Below, one piece after another: positions 1 to 10,800 of a stretch of DNA of 35,324 bases. Both the position numbers and the translations under genes were made by a program. The notes under the pieces are model-generated. The model made no database searches, had not been told where the DNA came from, and saw only the letters and a program-made list of their open reading frames with translations. The stretch's first letter is position 1. Each line of letters begins with the position of its first letter. The DNA is taken from assembly GCA_964526035.1 (NCBI GenBank), contig CAZGKE010000021.1, forward strand, positions 1 through 35,324, given 5' to 3'. The DNA is from DAOMOD01 sp964526035. GTDB taxonomy: Bacteria; Pseudomonadota; Gammaproteobacteria; Xanthomonadales; BPKI01.

Positions 1-540
1 GATGCCGGGTCGAAGGAACAAGGGGGACCCTGTGGCGCGGCGGGGGGCCGGAGGGTGAGCCGGATGAAGGCGAAGCACTGCTTCGCCCCGGCGAACGACT
101 TGGGCAGGATCGTCCAAGGCCGGGCCTGACGGGCAGGAGCCGAGCCCGCCAGGAAGCCCGAAGGGGGGCGCACACGATGTGCGCCCGTCTGGCGTCGGCA
201 CAGGGGCGAGGAGGAAAAGCCGAAGCACTGCTTCGGCCAGACGAGCGCCGGAGCCATGGATGGCGAAGGCCGGGCTTGGCCCGCGGAGCAGGATTGCGAA
301 GCGGGACAAGGGCCGTCGTCAGACCTCCGCAGGACCCGCGCGGACTTCCTGCAAAGGAAGTGCAGGAAGCGCAGCACCGGGGCGTCCTTTCTCTTGGTTA
401 CTTCTCTTTGGACGAGCAAAGAGAAGTGACTCGGCCGCCGGGAGGCGGACGAACGCAGAATAGAGGAACAGCAACATTCCGCGGTCGCGAACGTATGCGA
501 GCACATCGACGTGCGCCAGCCAGCGGGGAGCACGATCCCC
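1..540. repeat. Hairpin-rich intergenic repeat region upstream of bioA
   Basis: I see no credible gene here; the open frames that run through it lack family motifs and continue out of frame into bioA. The stretch contains several perfect short inverted repeats: 69-75/81-87 and 219-225/231-237, which share the loop CACTG; 166-174/178-186; 345-353/361-369; and 400-410/417-427 (11-bp arms, loop GACGAG). The first two hairpins are near-copies, which suggests a duplicated module. Sequence like the 390-450 stretch is familiar to me as a dispersed intergenic repeat of Xanthomonadaceae; that is recollection, not a search result. Confidence 0.6.
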
Positions 541-544
541 CTAC

Positions 545-579
545 TTCGGCGACAATCGCCGAAAACGATACGACATCGT
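545..579. promoter_or_regulatory. Stem-loops immediately upstream of the bioA start
   Basis: A perfect 8-bp inverted repeat (545-552 and 556-563, loop CAA) is followed by a smaller palindrome (565-569 and 575-579) that ends one base before the ATG. There is no purine-rich Shine-Dalgarno sequence between them and the start. The position suits control of translation or repressor binding. It does not resemble the E. coli BirA operator, so no regulator is proposed. Confidence 0.3.
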
Positions 580-580
580 C

Positions 581-1930
581 ATGTCCAACCCCCACTGGCA
601 ACAACGCGACCTCAAGGTTCTATGGCACCCGTGCACGCAGATGCACGATCACGAAGCGATGCCGCCGATACCGATCCGTCGCGGCCGCGGCGTGTGGCTG
701 GAGGACTTCGACGGCAACCGCTACATCGATGCCATCAGTTCGTGGTGGACCAATCTTTTCGGGCACGCCCATCCGGCCATCGTCGAAGCGGTGCAGGCCC
801 AGGCGAGCGAGCTAGAGCATGTCCTGCTTGCAGGGTTCACGCATGCCCCCGCAGTCGAACTCGCCGAATCGCTGGTAGCGATGACGCCGCCATCGCTCAG
901 TCGGGTGTTTTTCGCTGACAACGGTTCGGCGGCCATCGAAGTCGCACTGAAGATGAGCTTCCACTTCTGGCAGAACACAGGCGAGACCTCGCGACGGCGC
1001 TTTGTTGCACTCTCCAACAGCTACCACGGCGAGACGCTGGGGGCACTGTCGGTCACCGATGTGCCACTGTATCGGCGCACCTACGCACCGCTCCTGCTGG
1101 AACCCCTGTTCGCGCCTTCGCCGGATGCCTGGAATGCCGAGCCGGGCGAAACCGCCGCAGCCTGTGCCGAGCGCCGTCTGTTGGACATGGATGCGCTGCT
1201 TGGGCGCCACACGGGCGAAGTCTGCGCGGTGATCGTCGAACCGCTGGTGCAATGCGCGGGCGGCATGCGCATGCATCATCCGGCCTACCTCACCGGTCTG
1301 CGCGCCCTGTGTGACCGCCACCGGATTCACCTCATCGCGGACGAGATCGCGGTGGGCTTCGGTCGCACCGGCTCGATGTTCGCGTGCGAACAGGCCGGCA
1401 TTGCAGCGGACTTCCTGTGTCTGTCGAAAGGTCTGACCGGCGGCTGGCTGCCGCTGGCCGCGGTTCTGACTTCGGAGACCGTTTACTCCGCATTCTACGC
1501 CGAGTACGGTGCGGGGAAGGCTTTTCTTCATTCGCACAGCTATACAGGCAATCCGCTGGCCTGCGCCGCAGCCAACGCCTCGCTGGCCCTGCTCCGCGAC
1601 ACTCCGGTCCTTGCCGACAACCGGCTGAAAGCTCAGGCCATGGGCAGCGCCGTTGACATCCTCCGTGAGCACCCGCATGTAGCGGAAATCCGCCAGACCG
1701 GGATGATTCTGGCCATCGAAATGGCGAAGGACCGGGCAACGCGCACACCTTTCGCCGCCGTAGAACGGCGCGGACGGCGGGTGTATGCCCGTGCCCTGGA
1801 GCGTGGCGTCCTGCTGCGTCCGCTGGGCGACGTGGTCTACTTCATGCCACCCTACGTCATCGAACCGGATGAAATCGCGTCGATGGCAAGGGTGGCCATC
1901 GACGCCATCGATCTGGCCACCCGAGACTGA
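581..1930 (+). CDS. bioA: Adenosylmethionine-8-amino-7-oxononanoate aminotransferase
   Basis: This PLP-dependent class III aminotransferase transfers the amino group of S-adenosylmethionine to 7-keto-8-aminopelargonate, giving 7,8-diaminopelargonate in biotin synthesis (cytosol). The product is 449 residues, close to the usual length. Visible signatures are the N-terminal WHPCTQM motif (15-21), SSWW (53-56), the SYHGET segment (147-152), the PLP-ring aspartate in IADEIA (D254) and the Schiff-base lysine in LSKGLTGG (K283). The ATG at 581 is chosen because the conserved N-terminus begins there; no good ribosome binding site precedes it. rsmE follows after 16 bp on the same strand, so the two are probably co-transcribed. 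The bioA-rsmE pair next to pil-chp is also the Pseudomonas arrangement. Confidence 0.95.
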   Translation: MSNPHWQQRDLKVLWHPCTQMHDHEAMPPIPIRRGRGVWLEDFDGNRYIDAISSWWTNLFGHAHPAIVEAVQAQASELEHVLLAGFTHAPAVELAESLVAMTPPSLSRVFFADNGSAAIEVALKMSFHFWQNTGETSRRRFVALSNSYHGETLGALSVTDVPLYRRTYAPLLLEPLFAPSPDAWNAEPGETAAACAERRLLDMDALLGRHTGEVCAVIVEPLVQCAGGMRMHHPAYLTGLRALCDRHRIHLIADEIAVGFGRTGSMFACEQAGIAADFLCLSKGLTGGWLPLAAVLTSETVYSAFYAEYGAGKAFLHSHSYTGNPLACAAANASLALLRDTPVLADNRLKAQAMGSAVDILREHPHVAEIRQTGMILAIEMAKDRATRTPFAAVERRGRRVYARALERGVLLRPLGDVVYFMPPYVIEPDEIASMARVAIDAIDLATRD

Positions 1931-1946
1931 ACGAGGTACCCACGTA

Positions 1947-2681
1947 GTGCGCACAACCCGCGTCCATGTCGACACCGATCTGGCGGTAGGAGGCCATGCG
2001 CAGCTCGAGGGTCCGGCTTCGGAAAAGCTGACCCGGGTTCTGCGCCTGCGCCGCGGGGACACGGTGGCGCTGTTCAATGGCGATGGCTTCGACTACCTGG
2101 GAACCATCGAACCGGTTGGCAAGGGTCGCATGAAGGTATTGCTGTCAGCGCGCAATGCAGCCGTTTCGGAGTCGCCACTCAAGCTCACTCTGCTGCAGTC
2201 GCTGGCGCGTGGAGAACGGATGGACTGGATCCTGCAGAAGGCGACCGAGCTGGGAGTGGCCGCCATCCAGCCAGTGATCAGCGAACGCACCGGGGTCAAG
2301 CTGGATGCCGATCGCACCGGGCGTCGGATGCGTCACTGGATGTCGGTGATCCACGCCGCCTGCGAGCAGAGCGGTCGCGCGATGGTACCGACCCTTGCCG
2401 AGCCGATTCCGCTGCATGAAGTGCATGGGATGACCCTGCCGGAGCTGCGTGTCGCCTTGCACCCTGACTCTGCCTCCATGCGCAGCCTGGATCCCGATAC
2501 CGTGGCGCGCGGCGCAGCCATCGCGGTCGGCCCCGAGGGCGGCTTCTCCGAGGCTGACCTGAGGATCCTCGACCAATCGGGATTTCTGCGCATCGGCCTC
2601 GGCCCGCGGATCCTGCGCACGGAAACCGCCGGCGCCATGGCGCTGGCGGTGCTGCAGGCGCTGTTCGGTGACATGGGGTGA
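1947..2681 (+). CDS. rsmE: 16S rRNA (uracil1498-N3)-methyltransferase RsmE
   Basis: RsmE is a SPOUT-class, SAM-dependent enzyme that methylates U1498 of 16S rRNA in the assembled 30S subunit. I use the GTG at 1947 with ACGAGG ten bases upstream. It gives 244 residues, matching the roughly 243 of E. coli RsmE, whereas the longer open frame starting at 1785 runs inside bioA. The N-terminal PUA-like half carries the pattern RVLRLRRGD. The C-terminal trefoil-knot signatures are AVGPEGGFSEADL and LGPRILRTETAGAMAL, which form the SAM site. It follows bioA by 16 bp and converges on chpC. Confidence 0.93.
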   Translation: MRTTRVHVDTDLAVGGHAQLEGPASEKLTRVLRLRRGDTVALFNGDGFDYLGTIEPVGKGRMKVLLSARNAAVSESPLKLTLLQSLARGERMDWILQKATELGVAAIQPVISERTGVKLDADRTGRRMRHWMSVIHAACEQSGRAMVPTLAEPIPLHEVHGMTLPELRVALHPDSASMRSLDPDTVARGAAIAVGPEGGFSEADLRILDQSGFLRIGLGPRILRTETAGAMALAVLQALFGDMG

Positions 2682-2684
2682 GGC

Positions 2685-2706
2685 CGCGCGCAGCAGACGG
2701 CGCGCG
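2685..2706. terminator. Possible hairpin between convergent rsmE and chpC
   Basis: A 7-bp perfect inverted repeat (2685-2691 and 2700-2706, all G/C) sits in the 39-bp gap between the two stop codons. There is no T-run on either side, so it is at best a weak or Rho-assisted terminator. Confidence 0.25.
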
Positions 2707-2720
2707 TCCGGGGACTTGCT

Positions 2721-3188
2721 TCAGGCTGCGTGTTGCAGGGCCTCGATCACCCGATTCTCGATATTCGTCAGATCGGGCACGAAGGCATGGTCGTCACGGA
2801 CCATCACGGTGGTCAGGACACCAGGGGCCAGCTCGCCCTCCTCGCCGGAGGGAAGCAGCACGTCGGAGGTGATGGTCGTCAGACGTGGAAAACCTTGGGT
2901 CAGCAGCGCCACGAACGGCATGCGCGGATGCCCACCGAGCGCCTTCAGCACCGCCACCTTGGCATTGATGTGACCTTCCTCTTCAGCCACGCCTGAAAGC
3001 ATAGAGAACGAGTAAAGGGGCAGCCGCCAGCCGCGCCAGCCGATGCGACCGAGCAGCCAAGGCGGTGCATTGTCGACGGGCTCCGCGCTGGCGAAGGTGA
3101 TGACCTCGGCGACGGTAGCGTTGGGAAGAAGGACCCGTCCGTTGGTGATCGGAATCATCACGCCCCGGATCTCGCGAATCTCGCTCAT
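2721..3188 (-). CDS. chpC: CheW-like scaffold protein ChpC
   Basis: This 155-residue CheW-domain protein is predicted to be a second adaptor coupling receptors to the ChpA kinase of the Pil-Chp system. The ATG at 3188 begins MSEIREIRGV and continues directly into CheW-like beta-strands (IPITNGRVLLPNATVAEVI, then PPWLLGRIGWRGWRLPLYS). The acidic middle with DVLLPSGEEGE is divergent. An upstream frame to 3758 in the same phase belongs to the chpB shadow and is not used. It lies 25 bp after chpB and is the last gene of the operon. In P. aeruginosa the orthologous position is chpC (PA0415). The chpD and chpE genes that follow there are absent; rsmE converges instead. Confidence 0.8.
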   Translation of the reverse strand: MSEIREIRGVMIPITNGRVLLPNATVAEVITFASAEPVDNAPPWLLGRIGWRGWRLPLYSFSMLSGVAEEEGHINAKVAVLKALGGHPRMPFVALLTQGFPRLTTITSDVLLPSGEEGELAPGVLTTVMVRDDHAFVPDLTNIENRVIEALQHAA

Positions 3189-3213
3189 GACAGTGTGGCC
3201 TCGTTGCGGCGCA

Positions 3214-4860
3214 TCATTCTCGACCGAATTCCTGGACAAAGTGCTCCGCCAGTCCACGCGGCGAACCGATGTAGGTAGCCAGTCCACGTCCGCGCACGGC
3301 CTCGGCCATGGCTCCGGCCACACAGGTCGCCGGATCCTGTGCCCACACCACGCCGCCCCTCTGTGCCAGATACAGCGAGCCCTCGAACCCATCGCGAGCA
3401 CTGCCGCTGAAGAGCACGATTCCGGCGTCCATTCCGAACGCATCGGCCGCTGCACGCGCACAGAGATCGATGGTTCCAGCCGGCGAATCCAGCGCATCGC
3501 TGCGAACCTCACCTTCACGGGTGACGGTGACGCAGGTGCCTTCGGCGGCCACCACGATGTCGCCCTGGGAGACCTTTGTTCCAGCGCCTGACCCGGCAAC
3601 GCTGACGCGGTGCTTTCCCGAGCTGCCGAGGCTGCGCGCCAGCAATTCCGCATTGCCGCGCTCGAAGTGGGTGACGATGAGAAACGCCGCATTGACGCGT
3701 TTGGGAAGTGCGTGGAAGAACTGCGCGATGGCTTCAGCTGCACCGAGCGCCCCACCAAGCACCCAGAGCTGACGTGGAGGACCGCTCGGTTCTGGTTCTA
3801 CATGGCCGCTTTCGGCCGCCTTGGAGGCACCCGCAGCAGCGCTCCGGTCGGTGGCCGACTCCAGGGAGTCGCCCATCTGTTCCTCGTCGTCCCAGCCCGG
3901 CAGTTCGAGAGGCTCAAGGGTCAGCTCGCCGAACACGGAGTCGGCTGATTCCTCGGAAGAGGACGGCAATTCAGCCTGCTCCTGATCCAGTTCGGCAAAC
4001 TGGTCGGCCGCATATTCGTCAGATGGCGCCGTGATCAGATCGAGATCGTCGGTAAACACCAGCTCGCCTGATCGGTCGGCACGCGCCTCACTGCCTCCCT
4101 CGGGATCGACGCCGGGTTCCTCCGGCTCGCCCATCGGTTCAAGACTGAGACCACCGAAAAAGGTCTCATCCTCGATCGCGGCTGAAGAATCCGGGGTCGG
4201 GGTCCCAGTAAGCGGGATCTCGTAAGTCTCCTCGGTCCCCGTCGCGGTGTCATGCCCGGGCTCTTCGGGTTCCTCGGCCTCGAACATTTCCTCCAGCGAC
4301 AGCTCAAGCTCGACGCGGGTCTCGGCAACGTGCTGCGGTGGGGGCGCAACGTCGTCGGCCGCGGCCTGGTACGGCAGAGGCGGTTCACCGATCTCGGCGC
4401 TGATCACGTCCTCGATGTACTCGTTGCCGGCCACGCGCAGGTTGACCGGGACCTGTTCGGCAAGAGCCGCCGAGGGCGGCTGCGACGCGCGAACCGAAAG
4501 CGGCTCCGAGCCGGGCGGCGGGTCCGGCAGTTCCGCCGACTGCCTGCTGTCCAGCACCTTCGCAGCGAGATGCCGGGCCCAGCGCTGCAGATCCCAACCG
4601 CTCAGCCCCGAGGACACGGTGGCGTCGTTGAACACCACGCGAACGGTGCCGTCCACCAGCAATGACTCAATCGTCGGAAGCTGGGCTTCGGTATCCGGGT
4701 CAAGGTTGACCACAACCACTTCGCCGGGTAGCGCAGCGAGGTCGAGCTGGTCCGGCGGCCCCTGCCAGACGACTTCCGCACCGGCGTTGTCGAGGGCGCT
4801 GCGCAACTGGTCGGCTGCGGCGCCAGGTTGGGTCAGGACCGCGACCGCGACCGAACTCAT
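3214..4860 (-). CDS. chpB: CheB-like protein ChpB with substituted catalytic serine
   Basis: The 548-residue product has three parts. Residues 1-105 form a degenerate receiver-like domain (VVVVNLDPD at 48-56) without the N-terminal acidic pair. Residues 106-360 are an acidic, low-complexity linker. Residues 363-548 are a CheB methylesterase domain. CheB enzymes remove methyl groups from receptor glutamates with a Ser-His-Asp triad (S164, H190 and D286 in Salmonella). Here the His (THFERG, H398) and Asp (SGSARDGFEG, D490) are kept, but the Ser motif reads VLGGALGAAEA, with A371 at the serine position (codon gcg at 3748-3750). The enzyme is therefore predicted to be inactive or to work by another mechanism. 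The ATG overlaps the chpA stop (ATGA), implying translational coupling. Confidence 0.85.
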   Translation of the reverse strand: MSSVAVAVLTQPGAAADQLRSALDNAGAEVVWQGPPDQLDLAALPGEVVVVNLDPDTEAQLPTIESLLVDGTVRVVFNDATVSSGLSGWDLQRWARHLAAKVLDSRQSAELPDPPPGSEPLSVRASQPPSAALAEQVPVNLRVAGNEYIEDVISAEIGEPPLPYQAAADDVAPPPQHVAETRVELELSLEEMFEAEEPEEPGHDTATGTEETYEIPLTGTPTPDSSAAIEDETFFGGLSLEPMGEPEEPGVDPEGGSEARADRSGELVFTDDLDLITAPSDEYAADQFAELDQEQAELPSSSEESADSVFGELTLEPLELPGWDDEEQMGDSLESATDRSAAAGASKAAESGHVEPEPSGPPRQLWVLGGALGAAEAIAQFFHALPKRVNAAFLIVTHFERGNAELLARSLGSSGKHRVSVAGSGAGTKVSQGDIVVAAEGTCVTVTREGEVRSDALDSPAGTIDLCARAAADAFGMDAGIVLFSGSARDGFEGSLYLAQRGGVVWAQDPATCVAGAMAEAVRGRGLATYIGSPRGLAEHFVQEFGRE

Positions 4861-7800
4861 CCGCGACCCTCCTGAACCATCTCTTCGACGTTGCGCAGCA
4901 GCTCGGCTTCCTGATAGGGCTTGCCGAGATAACGGTCGACGCCGATCTCGAAGGCGCGCTGGCGGTGCTTCTCGCCGGTACGCGAGGTGATCATGATGAT
5001 CGGAATCCCCTTCAGGCGCGGATCATTGCGCATGTAGGTGGCAAGCTCGTAACCATCCATCCGCGGCATCTCGATATCTAGCAGCATGACGTCGGGGATG
5101 CGGTCCTGCAGTTTCTCGACCGCGTCCAGACCGTCCTTGGCGGTCATCACCTCGTAATCGTTGCGCTCCAGCGTGCGGCCTGTGACCTTGCGCATGGTGA
5201 TGGAATCGTCGACCACCATGACGATGCGCTGGCGCGCGACCTCCGGCACCGTCGGCTTGACGATCGGCGTCAGCGCCGCTTCGGTGGTCTCGCGCAGTGC
5301 GCTGGCGCGACGCACAAGCGGAGCCATGTCGAGAATGACCACGACCGAGCCATCGCCCATGATGGTGGCGCCGAAGATCCCGGGCACCGAGCTGATCTGC
5401 GGACCGACCGGCTTGACCACGATCTCCTTGCTGCCCAGCACCGCATCCACGCGCACTGCCGAACGCTGGTCGCCGGTTCTGGAGAGCAGCAGCGGGAGCT
5501 GTGGCTCGTCGAGCGCGCGCGTGGAAGGAAGGTCGAGCATCGCCGACAGATCATGGATGACGTATTCCTCGCCACCATAGGTGATGGTTGGCGTTCCGTC
5601 GGCAACCCGCTTCTCCAGCTCTTCCACGGAAATGCGGGCAACGCCCTGCACCGAGGAGATCGGCACGGCGAAGAAGGTGTCCGCCATCTTCACCAGTACC
5701 GCCTGCGTGACCGCGAGCGTGAACGGCAGGCGCACCACGAACTCGGTGCCCTTGCCGCGCTCGGACTCGATGTGCAGCGAGCCGCCGAGCTGCTTGATTT
5801 CACTTGCGACCACGTCCATTCCGACGCCGCGGCCGGCAATCTGACTGACTTCGGTAGCGGTGGAGAAGCCCGATTCGAGAATGAAACCGAACAGGTCGCG
5901 ATCCGACAGCTGGGCGTCCGCCTTGAGAAGGCCACGTTCCATGGCCTTGCTGCGAATGGCGTCGCGATCGATGCCCTTGCCATCGTCGCTGACATTGACC
6001 ACCACTTCGGTCGATTCACGACCGATGCGAATGCGGATCGTGCCCTCTTCGGGCTTGCCCGCTGCGCTGCGTTCCGCGGGCGTCTCCACGCCGTGTGCAA
6101 GCGCGTTGCGCAACATGTGCTCGAGCGGCGGAATCATGCGCTCCAGAACGTTGCGATCCATCTCGCCCTGTGCCCCTTCCACCTTGAGCTGCGCCTTCTT
6201 GCCGAGCTCGCCGGCGGTTTGCCTCACCAGACGGCGAAGGCGCGGCACCAGGCTCTCGAACGGCACCATGCGGGTACGCATGAGGCCTTCCTGCAAGTCG
6301 GAGCTGACGCGTGACTGCTGCAGCAGGAGCGTTTCCGACTGCCGGGTATTGTCGTCAAGAATGTTCTGCAGCGAGACCAGATCCGATACCGACTCGGCCA
6401 GCGCGCGGGAGAGCTGCTGCAGCGTCGAGAAACGATCCAGCTCCAGCGGATCGAAGGTTTCGTCGGTTTCGGCTTCACGCTGGAATCGCGACAGGATCTG
6501 CGCCTCCGTCTCCATCTCCAGCTTGCGCAGCTGTTCGCGCAGACGATCGACGGTCTGCTCAAGCTCCACGAGGTTGAATCTGAAGGCGCCGACCTGCTGT
6601 TCGAGTCGACCGCGATAGATCGCGACCTCACCTGCGTAGTTGACCAGCGAGTCCAGGAGATCGGCGCGAACACGGATGTACTCCTGGCTCTGAACCCGCG
6701 GCGCCGTCTCGTCATCGTCATCCGGAGCATCAGCCACCGGCATGAACCTCGGCACCTGCGGCTTGTCGGCTGCGACAGGTTCGGCTGCCGCAGCAGTGTC
6801 GATATCGGCCGCCGGCGTCGGTGCGGAAGGCACCACCAGATCGCCGCGCACCAGGCCCTCAAGCCTGGCCAGCGTACCTTCGGCCAGGGCGATCGCCTGA
6901 CCTCCGCTGACCCGCGTGACCTGTGCATGCAGGCGGTCAAATGCAGACTCGAGCGTTTCGATCGAAACCCGGCCCAGGCGCCGCTTGCCCTCGGCCACGG
7001 CCTCGAACAACGACTCCATGGCGTGTCCGAGATCGCCGATCGGATTGAGCCCGGCCATCCTGGCGCCGCCCTTGAGCGTGTGCAGTTCGCGCTGCAGGCC
7101 GACCACGATCTCGCGATCGTTGGGGGACTCGCGCAGTTGCGCCATCAAGCGATCGGAATTGTCGAGAATCTCGCTCGCTTCCTGCACGAAGACTTCGAGC
7201 AGATCGGGATCGAGGTCGGGCATGTCGAGCGAACCGTCCGGATCCAGGGGATCCACGAGCGGCGGCAGGCTGTCGGGTTCTCCGGGTGCAAGCTCAAGGC
7301 CAGACGGCGCCACTGCGGCGACGCTCGGCAGAGCCTCTGGCTCTTCGATGTCCGCTTCCGCTTCGTCCTCCAGCGTGTCCACGAACTCAAGCGCTTCTTC
7401 TTCGGCGACCGGCTCGTCGAGCGCTTCAGGCTCTGGCTCAGGCGATGCTTCTTCCTCGAGTTCCGTGATCTCGATGCTTGCTGGCGAATCTTCCGCGAGA
7501 GCTTCGAGCTCTTCTTCCAGGATGGCATCGTCGGCGCCTTCGGAAAGCTCGTCGATGGTCGCCTCTTCTGTCTCTTCAGCCGTCTCTTCCAAAGACCATT
7601 CGGCGATTTCGGTCTCGGGGGTCTGTTCGAAGGCGGGGACTTCCGCGGCCGGCGCCACTTCGTCGTCCAGATCGACAGCACGCGCTTCCTCGGACTCGCC
7701 AAACGGACTGTCGGTGCGTGCCCAATCACTCGCTTCGAAACTCTCAGCGTCGCCAAGCCATTGCGCAGGCTCCGGTTGCTCAAGCTCCAGCGTTGGTGGC

Positions 7801-10800
7801 TCGACCGTGGGCGCCGACTCCGACTCGATTTCGAATTCACCGATCCCGGCGGCCTCGGCCGTGTCTTCGGTTTGCTCTGCAGTCTCTTCGACAGCCTCTT
7901 CGGCAGCGTCGCCAAGGCCGCTGTCGGAGTCACCGTCGGATGAGGTTCCCACGGCCAGTCGTTCGGCGTCGGTACCGGTAAGACGCGCTTCGACGCTGCC
8001 GACAGGCGCTTCGCCGGGAAGCAGAAGGTCTGCGGGCGGCATGCTCACCGCATCGATCGGCTCATCCGGCAGCTGGACAAGAGGCTCCTCGTCGCTGTCC
8101 TCGAAGGGCGTCAGCAAGCCATGTGGCGTTTGCGGCGCGGGGAGCTGGTCGCGCAGTTCGCAGAGCACCGCCGCCAGCGGCCGCGTGTCCGGCATCGGCT
8201 CGTTGTACTCCACCGACATCATTACCGCGGAGATCAGGGTGACCGAATCGGCAAGCGCCTCGATGCCGCGACTGTCAGGCACCTTGTCAGCAGCACGCAG
8301 CCGCTTCACATAGCCTTCCAACGGTGAAACAACGGCTCCGATCATCGGCACATCCACCATGGCAAAGGCGCCATTCATGGTGTGCGTTGCCCGCTGCAGA
8401 GCTTCGCTGGCGGGAATCGGCTCGCCCTCGCTGCGGCAGGCGTCGAGGTAGTCGGTGATCACCTCCAGATGGCCGCTGACCTCGCTGCGAAGGATGTCGA
8501 AGAGCACCGGATCGATGGCAATCGGGGCCTCGAAGATCCTGTCCTCTTCCGCTCTGGTGGCTTCGAGCTCGGCTTCGGATTCCCTCTCCACATCAGCATC
8601 CGCCGATTGTGCAGGGATCTGTTCGGGTTCGCTTTCGGGTTCCGGTTCGCGTTCATGTTCCGGGCTGTCGAGGCCGGCCGATTCGACTTCGGCGGACTCC
8701 TCGTCGGCGAACCGCGCAGCCATTTCGGCGATGAGCCGATCGGTCTCGGTGAGGTCCCCTGCCGTATCGGCCGGTGCCGAGGCGAACGAGAACTCGTCGC
8801 GCTCCAGCCCGGACACTTCTATGTCGGCCGGTTCGCTGGTGATCTCGTCCCAGGCTGTCGGGCGCTCGACATCGGCGGCCGGCTCATCGCTGGTGGAGGC
8901 CTTTGCGGGGGCCTCGAAGTCATCGGTTTCGTCAACGGATGCCAGTTCGATCGATTCCTCGATCTCGCCGAAGGTCTGAGCGGGCTCGATGTCGTCCTCC
9001 GCTCCCTCGGTCATGGGGATCTCCGACGAAGCAGGCTCGTCCTGCTGCGCAGGCAACCCGGGCTCGATGGATTCGGACCAGTCGAAGTCGCTTTCCAACA
9101 ACACGCTTTCCGTTTCGTCGGCGCTGGCCGTTTCGTCCTGGGCTTCTTCGACTTCCGCTACGGGCTCCTCGAAATCGCTTGCAATCTCGATGGCCTCCAT
9201 CGGCGTCTCGGCTGCCTGATCTTCAGTCGCGACTTCGGCGGCTTCCTCGTCCACCGTCGCGACCGAAACGGGCTCGATCTGCGCAACCTCCGGCTGGAAC
9301 GAAGCGGCAGAAGTACTGACCCAGGCATCCTCACCAGCGGCGATGCGATCGGCCACTTCCATGATCTCGGGAATCAGTGCTCCCGGACTGCCCCTGCCCT
9401 CCAGCGCGGCGAGCATCGACGGCAATGCCTGCAGTGCCTGATCGATCAACGCGACCACGCCTTCGTGCGCCTCGACAGTCTTGTCGAGCACGCGGTTGAG
9501 CATGTTTTCGACCTTCCAGCTGAACTCACCGAGGGCGCGTGCGCCCACCAGTCGCCCGCTGCCCTTGAGGGTGTGGAAGGATCGTCGGATCGGCTTCAGT
9601 CGCTCAAGGTCTTCAACATCGTTGCGCCATTCCGGGAACAGTGCTGAAAGGCTCTCGATCTCCTCCTGCACCTCTTCGATGAAGACTTCGCGAATCTCGT
9701 CATCGATGTCGTCCGACGACACCATCTGGAAGCCCATGGCGGCTTCGGCCGGCGCGGAACCGGGCTCCGCGGGCGCGGGTGTGCGCGGCTTCTCGACCGT
9801 CGGAACCTCGGCTGCCTCCTCAGGCTGACGATGTTCGAATACTGGCGTTGCAGGTGGCGGCACTGATTCCGCAACGACTGGCGCCTGTGCTTCAGGCTCC
9901 TGGTCTGTCGTGACATCCTCGGTTTCAACCGCCTTCAAGGCCGGCTTGAGCATTTCTTCGGTGAGCGGCCAATAGCCGAGCCAGCCAAGACTCTCCCTGG
10001 CGACTTCAAGGATACGGTCGCGGCCGCCACGGTGCTCGCGGGTCGCTTCCAGGTAGTACTCGATGCTGGCCAGCGCGTCAGCGACGCGATCCATCTGCTC
10101 CGCAGTCGGCACACGTTTTCCGGCAAGCAGTTCGGTTTCAGCGAACCGTGCCAGCCCGATGACCAATTGCGCGCTGTCCTCGAGATCCAGAATGCGCAGG
10201 GCACCTGCCACCTGCTCAAGCTGCGGAGACACGGAACGCAAGCGTTCGTGATCCCAGGGCGACTCGATGAAGGCGACGAAATCATCCTTGACCTTCTGCA
10301 GATTGAATCCTGCTTCGCGCGCCACGGCTTCGACCACGCGCCGGCCTTCCGCCTGCGGGAGCGTCTGCTGATCGCTCTGTGGCCCCTGACTGCCAAGCAT
10401 TTCAACCTGGTCGTCCAGTGTGCCCTCCACGTAGAGCAGGGCACCGGCGATGTCGAGCAACGCGCCCTCGTCGGCAACGCGTTCGCCGGAGACGATGTCG
10501 CCAAGCGCTTCGCGCTGTTCCGATACCACCCGCTGTGCCACGGAGAGTCCGAGCATGGCCAGGGTATCGCCGACACGGTTGAGCACTTCCAGGTTCGGCT
10601 CCAGCGCCGCTGGCTGTGCGTCGCCACTGCGCAGATGCATGTCGAGCGAGTCCTTGACGCGCAACAGGTCGTCCTTGATCGCCAGCGACACCGTATCGAG
10701 CAGCGCCCGGTTGTGTCCGGACATGCTGCCCATGGCGTGTTCGACTTCCTGCGTACTGGGCAGCAGCTCAGCCAGATGGAAGGCCGCCCTGATCGAATCG

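Noticed and set aside
177..815. Plus-strand open frame of 212 codons spanning the 5' repeat region and the start of bioA
   Set aside because: Arg/Pro-rich with no motif, runs through hairpin repeats and then out of frame into bioA.
3189..3758. Extended 345-residue start for chpC
   Set aside because: The added part is out of frame within chpB and lacks CheW character; the ATG at 3188 gives a normal CheW length.
6916..9647. Long plus-strand open frames of 465, 338 and 421 codons opposite chpA
   Set aside because: They are Ser/Arg- or Gly/Arg-rich, have no motifs, and lie antisense to the acidic linkers of chpA, where biased codons remove stops.
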